The notes under the pieces are model-generated. The model was given only the letters and a program-made list of their open reading frames with translations, did no database searches and was not told the DNA's origin. The translations under genes were made by a program, and so were the position numbers. From the NCBI GenBank assembly GCA_037783545.1, contig JBBELK010001550.1, forward strand, positions 1 through 64,000: a stretch of DNA of 64,000 bases, read 5' to 3'. This DNA comes from Henricia sp. BOLD:AAB3569. Lineage: Eukaryota > Echinodermata > Asteroidea > Spinulosida > Echinasteridae. Of this stretch, positions 36,063 through 46,372 are shown in pieces (positions within the stretch are counted from its first letter, which is position 1; each line of letters begins with the position of its first letter).

Positions 36063-38617
36063 TAGACTGGTTCCCGTCCACATATTCCACAGGAGAATAT
36101 AAGGACAGGTAAAGGGCGCTTCATCTTGATATGTAATTGGTCGTCTTTGCGCGTGCGCATTGTGTTTTTTATATTTAAAAATTGGCCAAGCCCTTTGCTT
36201 TAGGCAATGTACTTTATTTACATAATTGGATATGTTCGATACGCACGACCAAGTTACAAATGTCAATGCAAAATCTGCGCACTTACTAAAAAAATACAAA
36301 TAAAAATAACCACGTGACGGGCAGAATTCTGCCGGTCATGGCTGCCCTTTTACCGATCCCTATATTTTCGCAATTGATCACGTTCACAGACGCCATCTTC
36401 GTAGGAAGAAATGCTACTGCGTATTAAACGCTATCAAGTACGCGCACGCACACGCTGTAACATGTTCCAAACACGCGCGCGTGTTGCTCGAAATACGGCG
36501 CAATCGATGCGCGTCAACAAAAAATACGCTCAAAATCATGATGCACGTGGCAATAAGCCAGTTGCGTGATAGATTTGCATAAATCCTAGAGTCCTGCCTC
36601 TGCGCTATGGCGCTCGCATAATAAGAGAGTACTGCACCAGACTACCAGGCCGTTGGCAACGGTTGCCAAGTGGCAAGGGGGTGCACGCTAGAACATGTTA
36701 GCCGGCGCGAAAGTCTGTACGGTACCTGGAATACCTCGCACAGTACTCTATGCATTTTGAAGCGTGACCATCCGAAATTACATGTTGAAATTGCATGTTA
36801 AAACATGTACTCGCCATGAAGTTTCGTCAAAATAACGAGTTAGAACGTCTTGTTTGACTCGAAATGAACGTTAACTTTGAAAGCTGGATTGTTCCCAATC
36901 TGTGCATGATCAATTCAAGAAAAGAGTAACGATTTCGGGTTATGAGACCGGTTCAAAGTTGCCGATTGAACGTCGAACCCGAACGAAGGGAGACGTATAC
37001 ACTTTACAGCAAACTTGACTTGAAATAGGGGAAATAAGATGACATGCAGCTAGTAAATCTTGCCACAATATGATACAAAATTAATATCGCCGTTGATTGT
37101 TTAATATCCATTCGACGGAACTTCGTCAGAAATTGGCGAGTTTTGCTGTTTCAGATCGCCGTTCAACGCGACAGCGAGCGACTCTCGTTTTGCGTACATG
37201 ACCGGCATATTCCGAAGCCCAAGTAAAATCGCGAGAAATACATCAACGTACGCGACTTAATTAAGTGGAGATATAAATACCGTACACCCTCGCCACTAAT
37301 TCTTTCTAATATTACATGATATTATGCCCCCATAAAGTTTAAATTTGGTTAGGAAACGTGATTTGGTTTAATAGGAAACATGAATTTTGCGTGTGTGGAC
37401 CGGGAAAAATGGAAATGCGAAAATTATGCGATGCCTACTAAATATACCAAAATAAAAAGGTCGATCGTATCCCGGTTCGTGTTTGCTAGACAGATTTGTG
37501 AAACTGAGGACTGTTAGGAGATATAATTGTTTGTCTTTGTTTAAAATTTTATTCTAATCGAAGTGTGTTACGGGTGCTGTTTGTCGCCCACAAATTAGAG
37601 CCTGCCCTTTTTTCCCATCTCAATTTTTAGTGGTGAATTCCGTATTCCGCACGGATATAGACAAACTCAACAACGTATAACACAACAACCGCTCGGTCAA
37701 GTTTTTGCAGCCAAAGTATTTCTAAAATCTGTTGTAACTTGTGTGTAGCTAGATAATCATTTTAATTCATAATTGAATTACTTTTGATTTTACCCAAGTT
37801 GCTGCGAGACGTCGATCATTTGCGGAAACAAACAGGCATGACCTTTTCTTTTCAAAAAATTCGGAAGGTGTATTTGAAATCGTATGCCGGTCTTGTACGC
37901 AAAACGAGAGTCGCTCGCTGTTATGTTGAACGCGCGTTTTGGAACAGTAAAACTCGCCAATTTCTGACGATGTTCCGTCAAATGGATAAACAATCAACGG
38001 CGCTATTAATTTTATCATATTGGCAAGATTTACAATCTGCATGTCATCTTATTTCCCCTATTTCAAGTCAAGTTTGGTGTCTAGTGTATACGTCTCCCTT
38101 CGTTCGGGTTCGTGACGTTAAATCGGCAGCTTCAAACCAGTCTTATAACCCGAAATCGTTACTCTTTTTTTTGAATTTATCATGCACAGATTGGGAACGA
38201 TCCAGCTTTCAAAGTTAACGTTCATTTCGAGTCAAACAAGACGTTCTAACTCGTTATTTTGACGAAACTTCATGGCGAGTACATGTTTTAACATGCCATT
38301 TCAACATGTAATTTCGGATGGTCCAGCTTCAAAATGCATAGAGTACTGTGCGAGGTATTCCAGGTACCGTACAGACTTTCGCGCCGGCTAACATGTTCTA
38401 GCGTGCACCCCCCTGCCACTTGGCAACCGTTGCCAACGGCCTGGTAGTCTGGTGCAGTACTCTCTTATTATGCGAGCGCCATAGCGCAGAGGCAGGACTC
38501 TAGGATTTATGCAAATCTATCACGCAACTGGCTTATTTGTACACGTGTTGTAGGAAGTGACGTCATTTGAACGTGATCAATAAGCGAACCAATCTATAGG
38601 GATCGGGAACCAGTCTA
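36063..38617. mobile_element. TAGACTGGTTCCCG MITE, copy 2, split by a 2.2-kb foldback
   Basis: Its left part (36063-36374) is the inverse of 25067 back to about 24620. Its right part (38580-38617) is the inverse of 24617-24581. Together they make one element inverted relative to copy 1, lacking the nested 141-bp MITE and carrying the foldback at 36375-38579. Confidence 0.75.
36375..38579. mobile_element. 2.2-kb foldback element with about 660-bp inverted arms
   Basis: The termini are TGATCACGTTCA and its inverse, flanked by AT (36373-36374 and 38580-38581). The undisturbed copy near 24625 reads, inverted, CGCAATAAGC, the predicted empty site. The long arms (36552-37217 and 37859-38537) are inverted copies at high similarity. 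They include AGTCCTGCCTCTGCGCTATG, GGTACCTGGAATACCTCG and CATGAAGTTTCGTCAAAATA blocks. The spacer of about 640 bp (37218-37858) encodes nothing recognised, but its second half recurs diverged at 42505-42975. A 144-codon frame (37784-38218) crosses the arm border and has no known domain. Confidence 0.8.
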
Positions 38618-38854
38618 ACGCGTCCCGCGTCTTCGAAGTTCTCTCCTCGGTCACTTTGTACTTCGGAGATTTTTTTTATTACGAAGTCACGGCAAAGTGA
38701 TACTTTCGCAAACCAAAGGGCGCCGTCTCTTCGATCACATCGTCTTTGAAAAGGTGCTGTCGCGTGGGCCCTGTATTCTATAGTTCCTCCGTTGGTGAGT
38801 AGCCTCCATGTTACACTGTACAGCCATGACAGCCTGGCATGATAGGAATACTAG

Positions 38855-39330
38855 ACAACTCGAACCCGGGACAACTCGACCCCTCTACTTTTAGTAGGCT
38901 AAGTGTTTTGGTATTTTTTTCGTATACATTGAACAGAGATTTTAAGCATATTACCACCTCCTGGAATCAACAGAGAATGTAATTTTAAGATATAGCCTAC
39001 TTCCCACTTGCACTTTTGTTGCAAATGTTGCTTTTCTGTAGAAAAATCACGTTTTCTTCTTCAAAAATTGCCTTCAGTTAGTGCACAAGATAACCATTCA
39101 CGCGCGCGCGCAGCGCCCCCTGTTGTCGCGCTTACACACAGACCGCAAGCCACGTCATTTTGCACTGTTTTGTGCATTACTTCATGCAGTAATTTTATCA
39201 TTTATTTATCTCAGAAATGCAACATTTGCGAAAGAAGTGTCAGTGGGAAGTATATCTTAGAATTGAATAATAGCTATCGATTCCTATAAATTCACTGAAA
39301 TCCGTGTTCATTGGGATGTTATCATTTTCT
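38855..39330 (-). mobile_element. Dispersed element fragment, inverse of 29590-30010
   Basis: ACAACTCGAACCCGGGACAA begins it. Blocks such as TGTAGAAAAATCACGTTTTC, AATTGCCTTCAGTTAGTGCA and AGAAATGCAACATTTGCGAA match 29590-30010 on the opposite strand at perhaps 75-80%. Confidence 0.6.
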
Positions 39331-39877
39331 ATACAACACTTTTAGCCCCTTACCAATTTAACCCCATTCGCTATCTTGAATTTTCCTGCACGACCAAGAT
39401 GGCTGCCGTACTCCAAACTAAAATTTTACTTTACAGTCAAAATTACTTTTAGAAGGCTAAAAGTGTTTATTTGACATTTATATTGGGACGTTATCATTTT
39501 GTATGTAACACTTTTAGCCCCTTTTAACCCCTTCGTCGTGTGGAACATTCGAGCACGCCCTCAATAGTCCAAATACCCGTGTGAAAAATCTTACCGTAAA
39601 TTCCAAATCAGACATTTAAAAGCACACCATGGAGGTCCTTGTAATCTCAAGACTTCTGTACCCTTGTCGTTCTTTTTCCATGAAGACTCAAACATCAAAA
39701 AAGGATAAAAGGGAGCAACATTTGGAGTAAAATCGACAAATCTGGAACAGACGGGGGACTTGACTTCGCTACGCGTCAAAAGGAAAGTAGTCCCACCAAC
39801 GCGGATGGATTCTGTTTACACTACCGGTATGTTAAGCCTAGACTGGTCCCCTGTCTATGTGCGCTTAGACAGAATGA
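39331..39877. other. No gene; short internal duplication
   Basis: GTTATCATTTTCTATACAAC (39318) and GTTATCATTTTGTATGTAAC (39490), each followed by ACTTTTAGCCCCTT, are a direct duplication about 170 bp apart. Otherwise nothing recognised. Confidence 0.5.
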
Positions 39878-39911
39878 TTCTGTCCCTACGGGATCTCCCG
39901 TAGGGACAGAA
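39878..39911. other. Perfect 16-bp-stem hairpin
   Basis: TTCTGTCCCTACGGGA and its exact inverse are separated by two bases. No T-run or gene context supports a terminator; it may be the core of a small element. Confidence 0.6.
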
Positions 39912-39917
39912 GGTACC

Positions 39918-40708
39918 CCTTTCATACAGTGGATTGTTGTCATTTTGCCTCGAAATTAGAATCACACCCAACTATTTCCAGCTAGTTGTTTCCTGTAGTG
40001 GTTTTAGATATTCTTGATTAGAAGACAAATAAAAAGCACTACTTACATTGCCGTTTTTGAATCAAAAACGTCTATTTCCGACAATCTTCGACGAAGAAAT
40101 TTCTCGGACTCCTTATCACGATAAAAACGATTGCAAACGTGTAGTTGTGCATTGACGGACGCCCAAAGAGAACGTCAAACGAAACTGTACATTGTATGCC
40201 GCGCCCTATAAATGCGTGTGACATAAGAGCGCCACCCGTACTCTCTTTGGGCCTCCGTAGATGCACACCAACTGTACGTTCGCAAAAAAAGACCACGTCG
40301 AACTTTGGCGTGACTCCACACTAGAATCGATTAGAATGGGTTGTCTTAATTGGACACAACAAGAAATCGCAGTGTACACGTATGTTTTCATACGAAAAAT
40401 GGAATCGATCCGGATTAGAATTTTGATTCTTTTTTGGAATCGGAGTCGACTCCGAAAATGCTGTAGCGCCCCCAAGCGTTACGCCTAGCCAACTTTGTTT
40501 TAGCTGGTCACATCGTAACAACAGGTTTTCTCGTCGAAGATTGTCGGAAATAGACGTTTTTTATTGAAAAACGGCAATGTAAGTAGTTCTTTTTTGTTTG
40601 TTTTCCAATCATGGACATCTGAAACCACTGCAGGACACAACTAGGAGGAAATTTTTGGGTGTGATTCTAATTTGGAGGAAAAATGACAACAATCCACTGT
40701 ATGAAAGG
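39918..40708. mobile_element. 791-bp foldback with about 185-bp terminal inverted repeats
   Basis: The left end CCTTTCATACAGTGGATTGT is mirrored exactly at 40708. Similarity continues through ACATTGCCGTTTTTGAATCA and AACGTCTATTTCCGACAATC to about 40100 and back from 40524. A second inverted pair inside (GCCCAAAGAGAACG near 40170 and ACTCTCTTTGGGCC near 40237) suggests a nested foldback. There is no coding capacity. A solo end occurs at 19735-19850. Confidence 0.8.
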
Positions 40709-41221
40709 AAAGCTGACTGACTATGTGCGCTATGCTGCTCTCGCTCATATACGACGCGTGGGGAAGTAAATATGTGGACAGGGGGCCAGTTTTAGCCTTC
40801 TAAAAGTAGGACAACCCGTACCCGAGACAACTCGAACCCGAGACAACTCGTCCCCCCTTTTGTTGTTATCATTTTGGTAATTAAATGTCCTGCGAAACGT
40901 CCCCAAAAGTTCTAGCAAACATCGCGGCAAAAGTCAGTAAAGTCAAAACAGATGTCCTGTGAAATTTCCCGGCAAAAGTACCAGGAAATGCTGTGGCAAA
41001 ATTGCGAATGAAATCGGGTGAAATTTTGCAAAACTATTGCCGGCAAAAGTGACACAAAAACTCGCGCAAAAAGTCCGAAAGTCTTGGCAAACATCCCGGC
41101 AAATTCCTGATAAAGGTCCTACAAGAGTTACGCTAAAAGTGTTGTTCCAAGTAGGGGGAAAAGTGCCTTAAAAAAAGTCTCTACAAAAATAAGTTAGTGA
41201 AACGGTTTCATAAAGTGGCGC
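40709..41221. other. Sparse CAACTCG motifs, otherwise nothing recognised
   Basis: GAGACAACTCGAACCCGAGA and related motifs lie at 40808-40850, next to a TTCTAAAAGTAGG block that is inverted relative to 38881. The 40880-41150 stretch has repeated GGCAAAAGT or GGCAAA motifs about every 25-40 bases. Confidence 0.4.
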
Positions 41222-42042
41222 GCACGTACATGATAGAAAGGGTACGAGTTGTCCCTGGTACGATATGTCCCGGGCACGAGTCGTCCTGGGTACGAGTAGT
41301 CTTGGTGCAAGACGATACTGCGTGATATTTGTCACTGACCGCCGCACGCTAACCAACATTCACCGACATTCGCCAAGAGAGGGCGCCATACACTGTACTA
41401 TGAGGACAGGGAACCAGTCCACGTCCGTGCTCTGCAGTATCGTCTTGGGACAAATCCTGAATCGCTCGGGAAATTCCGAGCGCATTCCAAGCATTGCTCA
41501 TTATGCCATGCATACCTATGACGTAGGGCTTATTAACATATTTCAAGCCGAGCGCTGTGAAGTCTGGTACCTGTACGTACGTCTTAATTATCAAACAGGA
41601 AAAGCACACGTTATCGCGTCAGACAAGTCCGTGCTTTATTTGTTTTTAAAAGAAAAAATATGAAAATGTGGCAATGGGGCCAGTTTTTTTCCCAATGGAT
41701 TCAACGAACTTCGGCTTTGGTTTGTCGGCCCGGCAACCAAAGCCGTTATTTGGCTGAACCCGTACGCTGCAGAAACGTGTCTTTATTATGATTTCAGACT
41801 GCGAAAACCGTACGGCACTCGCTGGCTAGCTAGCGCTATACGCGGACGAGACTGCCATGGGTCCTGTGTTTGAAGAAAAAACATAATTTTTGTTACTACT
41901 AAAATCACGTTTCATCGCCAAATTTAAAGATAGTTTTCATGATTGGTAAACTGTTGCAAATAGTTTTATCCCCCTGTGTGATTGAAGATATGCATGATTA
42001 AAATTAACCTGAGCAAAAACCAGCTTCGAACTTCGTCTAACC

Positions 42043-42073
42043 ATGGAGGAAGGAAAGTCTTTCCTTCCTCCAT
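42043..42073. other. Perfect 15-bp-arm palindrome
   Basis: ATGGAGGAAGGAAAG and its exact inverse are separated by a single T. It is a purine/pyrimidine strand-asymmetric hairpin of unknown role. Confidence 0.65.
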
Positions 42074-42116
42074 ATGGTCTAACTTTTGAGAAAACAGTCA
42101 AAAAAGGGTTTGCAGT

Positions 42117-42322
42117 CATTTCGCCCCAAAACCACTTTGCCCTGAACCATTTCGCCCTGAACCTTTTCGCCCTGAACCTCGGCCTGTGCACAAAGTGGTT
42201 TTGGAGCGAAGTAGCATGTGGGCGATGTAGTGTTTGGACGAAGTGATTTGGGGCGAAATGGCACTCAGGCAAAGTGGTTTGGCGGCGAAATGGCACTTGG
42301 GCGAAATGGTTTTGGGGCGAAT
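42117..42322. mobile_element. Foldback rich in GGGCGAAATGG motifs
   Basis: ATTTCGCCCCAAAACCACTT at the left is mirrored by GGTTTTGGGGCGAATT at the right. About eight CGCCC or GGGCG-plus-AA units occur, direct in the left half (CGCCCTGAACC) and inverted in the right half (GGGCGAAATGG). Confidence 0.65.
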
Positions 42323-42504
42323 TGAATTTTCGTCTCATGAGGCGAAAACTAATTGTTTTACTGATTTCTCAAAGACTATAGCACTTCAGACAAAACCATT
42401 TCAGGGGAAGTTTTCTACGGTCATCGTGTTTATATTGTGTAAGTTAGGCGTAAATCTGTGAACATTTCTGATTTTCGAGAATTAGTGTCTACAAAAATGT
42501 TCTG

Positions 42505-42975
42505 ATTTTTTTTAAAACAAAAGGTCATGCCTATTTGTTTCCGCAAATGATCGACGTCTCGCAGCAACTTCGGGAAAATCAAAAGTACAATGATGAAGAA
42601 AAATGATTCTCTAGCTACACACAAGTTACAACAGATTTTAGAAATACTTTGGTTGCAAAAATTAACCAAGCGGTTGCTGTGTTATGCTTGGTACAGTTCG
42701 TCCATCTCCGTGTGGAATATACAGTGAATTTACCCACTAAAAATTATGACGCTGGCAAAGGGCAGGCTTTAATTTGTGGGCGACAAACAGCACCAGTAGC
42801 ACACGTTTATTAGAATACAATTTTAAACAAATAGTATCCCCATGAACAGTAGACAGTTTCACAAATCTGTCTCGCAAACACGAACCTGGACACGATCGAA
42901 CTTCTTTTATTTCGGTATATTTAGCAGGCATCGCATTTTCATTATTCCCGGTCCGGCACACGCAAAATTCTGCAA
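42505..42975 (-). mobile_element. Diverged copy of the foldback spacer (37380-37850), inverted
   Basis: Matching blocks in reverse orientation include TTTCCGCAAATGATCGACGT, ACAAGTTACAACAGATTTTA, TTTGTGGGCGACAAACAGCA and TTTCACAAATCTGTCTCGC. Both copies can encode the peptide PKLLRDVDHLRKQ-GMTF in the matching orientation. Neither frame is long, and no family was recognised. Confidence 0.65.
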
Positions 42976-43480
42976 AATGTGTGAAATGCCGTGCGGCACG
43001 TACAGAAACGGTCTCGAAATCGGTCGGAAAATTGCACTTTCTCTAAGAATGTAAGTCAGTCATTGTACCCAGCTAAAACCTCGATAGGCTACTCTTGTAC
43101 CTCAGATGTATTTGTGGCCATTTTGAGATTACAACAGTTGCTTTTTGGGGGCGTGTGTGGATCGGGAATTCCACCGCGGGGCGCGGGCCGCGCCAAGTAT
43201 GTCTATAGCTCGGCAGCGGACAATCTGAGCCGTTCTTTTAAATTTTACGTTTATGATTCTCCCCAATTTGTAACACACTTGATTCGGGTATAACGTATAT
43301 ACAAGTGGCTATCTTTTTTGGAGGATATATGGGACTATGATTTAGTAGGAAGGAAATAACCCTAGTTGTGCAGGCACAGAAAGTTGCCAGGCTGGCATGC
43401 TCATTATGTGGAACTCTGTTGACCTCTACAATGCATATGTATAAGCTTAGGTTAGAGGTCACACAGTGTCACATACCAAC
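42976..43480. other. No feature recognised
   Basis: Mixed composition. The open frame at 42991-43293 lacks recognisable motifs. Confidence 0.35.
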
Positions 43481-43664
43481 GTTCGACAAATGTCCCAAGA
43501 CGATACTGGAGACTGGTGTGTATGGCGCCCTCTCTTGGCGATTGTCGGTGAGTGTTGGTTATCGCGCAGTACGCGTCTTGCACCAAGACTAGGGTACGAG
43601 TTGACCAGGGTGTCTTTTTTTGGTTTCAAGTTGTCCCGGGTTCGATCGCTGCTCCAGTGCACCC

Positions 43665-44230
43665 TCTGGACTAGTGGCCTGTCTAATCTCGTTTTTTTTC
43701 TGTCTCAGAATTAGAAGATAACTAGTTACACAGGCAGCTAGTCCACGGGTGTACTGTACATTGCCCATTTTAGACCAAACACAAGAAGTCAGACTTGGGC
43801 AAGTCTTTGCCTTGCATTGAGTTGATTATTGGCGGAACGCTAATAATTTAATATGTAATTGTTAAATAACTAAACGTTCATCATTGTTCCTCGTTGATTT
43901 CCAATTTGGAAGCCAATGTTTCCAGGTGCCACAGTCCAAATGCACGGACAATACATCTTTAAAGGAACCAAACCAAATAATTTGAGGTTTATACCCAGAG
44001 AGCGCTATACATGTAGCTAATGTGGAAGCTTTAACTTATGCAGAGATTTACATGTACATATCCGAGGAGCTTTATATCGGGGGGGGGGGTGTTGTAACAA
44101 GAGTGTGTGGTACATGTACTCATATTTATTCGTTATTCCTTCCCCAGTTGATTCTACTTGAACTGCGATGTTGGCCCATCTTGCTAAAGGACGACACTGC
44201 ATCAGTGCCGAGCTAGATAGTAACAAACTA
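43665..44230. repeat. Right arm segment mirroring 17330-17960
   Basis: Reverse complement of the left-arm segment with indels. Shared blocks include GTTAAATAACTAAACGTTCA, GGACAATACATCTTTAAAGG and TTTATACCCAGAGAGCGCTA. A G-run of about 10 at 44080 is specific to this copy. Confidence 0.75.
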
Positions 44231-44399
44231 CGGTATTCCACCGACCGACCTGTTACAATCAGCAAATAGCCAAGAAACCAAGGAAAGTGGATCTCACGGA
44301 AGAAACATAATCAGCAACATGTAAAGAGGATAATGGGGAGGTGGAAGACACTGGTTTCATGACATGTACAGAAGAACTACTTGGACTGCAACCAATCAT

Positions 44400-44790
44400 T
44401 CATCCAATAGGCCCGTCTGTTTGGGAATGCGCTATGACACCCGCCCACATCATGATACTGGGTCTCCCCATCTGCTCTGCTCAATCTGACCTGTGCCACT
44501 TCCATGGTTGCTTTATCACACGTATGACCATGGCACCCTCTGCTCGCAGAGGTCATCCACTGCCATAGCAACACGTAATTTTTCAATACAATTTGGTGGC
44601 TGATACATGTACATACCGTATGTTAGCCTCCCGTTATTCCTGACTTGTCTCGTAGCTCTCATGGCGCCGTATACGAAAATGCTGCACTACCACCTTGCAG
44701 TCCCGAGTAGACGTGGTAATGCGAGGTCGGCCACTTCATAGTTAGTAGGCAACATTTCCAGTGACCTCAACCTGCTATTGGAGCTTGCTT
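44400..44790 (-). pseudogene. Decayed Tc1/mariner-type transposase remnant, inverted copy
   Basis: Read on the minus strand this aligns with 16790-17215 (for example CACCAAATTGTAT, AGGGTGCCATGGTCATA and GGAAGTGGCACA). Near 44446-44490 it can be read as GRPSIMMWAGVIAHSQ, the same block as ERPGIMVWASVIAHSQ in the left copy. Both resemble the G-x-MVWG motif of IS630/Tc1 transposases. Stops and frameshifts interrupt it. The resemblance is by eye. Confidence 0.4.
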
Positions 44791-45294
44791 ATACTTGACT
44801 CATGGACATGATACTGTCTGGCAGCATAGAAAACTGACATTCAAGTGACTTTCTTTTCTGTTTTTAAAATCTGAGGGTACTCCAACAGTTTACCCGGGCG
44901 TGCCTCAAAGATACTTTAACAAACTGTCCTAATGGTTCATTTAGGCCAAGAAAAAGAATACCTTTGTCTCCTATTAAATCAAAAAAATATTCAAAGTGGA
45001 TAGGTGGGAAATATCTGTTTATTTTGCTCTAAATTTTTCAGCCAAACATTTTACGGTGGGATGACGGTCAGTAATTTTTTTTACCACTTGCACATTACAA
45101 CACTGCAAATATACAAGAGTGAGCCACTTTTTCATGTTTTTAAGGGGTAAAAATGTTGGCTTCAGGTTTTTGAATTGTTAGCAAAAAAATATAGGTTATG
45201 CATGATTTTTTAAGTCGGAGTGGGTAATAGGAAACACGGCTATTTTTTTTTTGGCCTTATAGTAATGCACCTACATTGTATCAATTAATGCGAA
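44791..45294. other. No feature recognised
   Basis: AT-rich DNA. Nothing coding or repetitive stands out. Confidence 0.4.
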
Positions 45295-45402
45295 ACACCC
45301 ACACACCCCACCCTGCCCCCCTCCCCCCTCCCCCCCCCTCCCCTCCCCTCTCCACCCCCCTCCCCTCCCTACACCCCCTCCCCCCTCCCCTACACCCCTA
45401 CG
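45295..45402. repeat. C-rich low-complexity tract
   Basis: About 100 bases composed almost wholly of C with scattered T and A (CCCCTCCCC-type). The complementary strand has many G-runs of three or more and could form quadruplexes. It borders the inverted minisatellite directly. Confidence 0.85.
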
Positions 45403-45404
45403 AA

Positions 45405-46372
45405 ATTGCACATATAGTTCATGTACAGTAAGGTACGCCAGGTGGCGTACCCTAAGAAATGTTCAATATAGTTCATGTACAGTAAGGTACGCCGGGTGGC
45501 GTACCCTAAGAAATTGCACATATAGTTCATGTACAGTAAGGTACGCCGGGCGGCGTACCCTAAGATATTTTCCATATAGTTCATGTACAGTAAAGTACGC
45601 CGGGTGGCGTACCCTAAGTAATTGCACATATAGTTCATGTACAGTAAGGTACGCCGGGTGGCGTACCCTAATAAATTGCACATATAGTTCATGTACAGTA
45701 AGGTACGCCGGGTGGCGTACCCTAATAAATTGCACATATAGTTCATGTACAGTAAGGTACGCCGGGTGGCGTACCCTAATAAATTGCACATATAGTTCAT
45801 GTACAGTAAGGTACGCCGGGTGGCGTACCCTAATAAATTGCCCATATAGTTCATGTACAGTAAGGTACGCCGGGTGGCGTACCCTTAGAAATTGCACATA
45901 TAGTTCATGTATAGTAAGGTACGCCGGGTGGCGTACCCTAAGAAATTGCCCATATAGTTCATGTACAGTAAGGTACGCCGGGTGGCGTACCCTAATAAAT
46001 TGTCCATATAGTTCATGTACAGTAAGGTACGCCGGGTGGCGTACCCTAATCAATTGCCCATATAGTTCATGTACAGTAAGGTACGCCGGGTGGCGTACCC
46101 TAAGAAATTGCCCATATAGTTCATGTACAGTAAGGTACGCCGGGTGGCGTACCCTAAGAAATTTGCCCTCATAGTTCATGTACAGTAAGGTACGCCGGGT
46201 GGCGTACCCTAATAAATTGCCCATATAGTTCATGTACAGTAAGGTACGCCAGGTGGCGTACCCTTAGAAATTGCACATATAGTTCATGTACAGTGAGGTA
46301 CGCCGGGTGGCGTACCCTAAGAAATTTGCCCTCATAGTTCATGTACAGTAAGGTACGCCGGGTGGCGTACAT
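45405..46372 (-). repeat. 54-bp minisatellite, minus orientation, about 18 units
   Basis: Reverse-complement array of the unit at 14830-15580, each unit again with GGTACGCC-ACCC-GGCGTACC. Two units near 46150 and 46320 carry a one-base insertion (AAATTTGCCCTC), which shifts the frame. This explains why the 154- and 256-codon frames differ, and argues against coding function. Confidence 0.95.

Larger units (their letters stand above)
41222..43640. mobile_element. About 2.4-kb element with long inverted ends
   Basis: The left end (41222-41460) contains GTACGAGTTGTCCC, AGTCTTGGTGCAAGACG, TTCGCCAAGAGAGGGCGCCA and CAGTATCGTCTTGGGACAAA. The right end (43490-43640) contains all of these inverted in reverse order. 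The interior includes a GGGCGAAATGG foldback (42117-42322), a 31-base palindrome (42043-42073) and a copy of the spacer of the 36375-38579 element. No transposase recognised. Confidence 0.6.

Noticed and set aside
37784-38218. 144-codon open frame as a real gene.
   Set aside because: It crosses from the spacer into an inverted arm of the foldback, the arm's partner has no equivalent frame, and no domain is recognisable.
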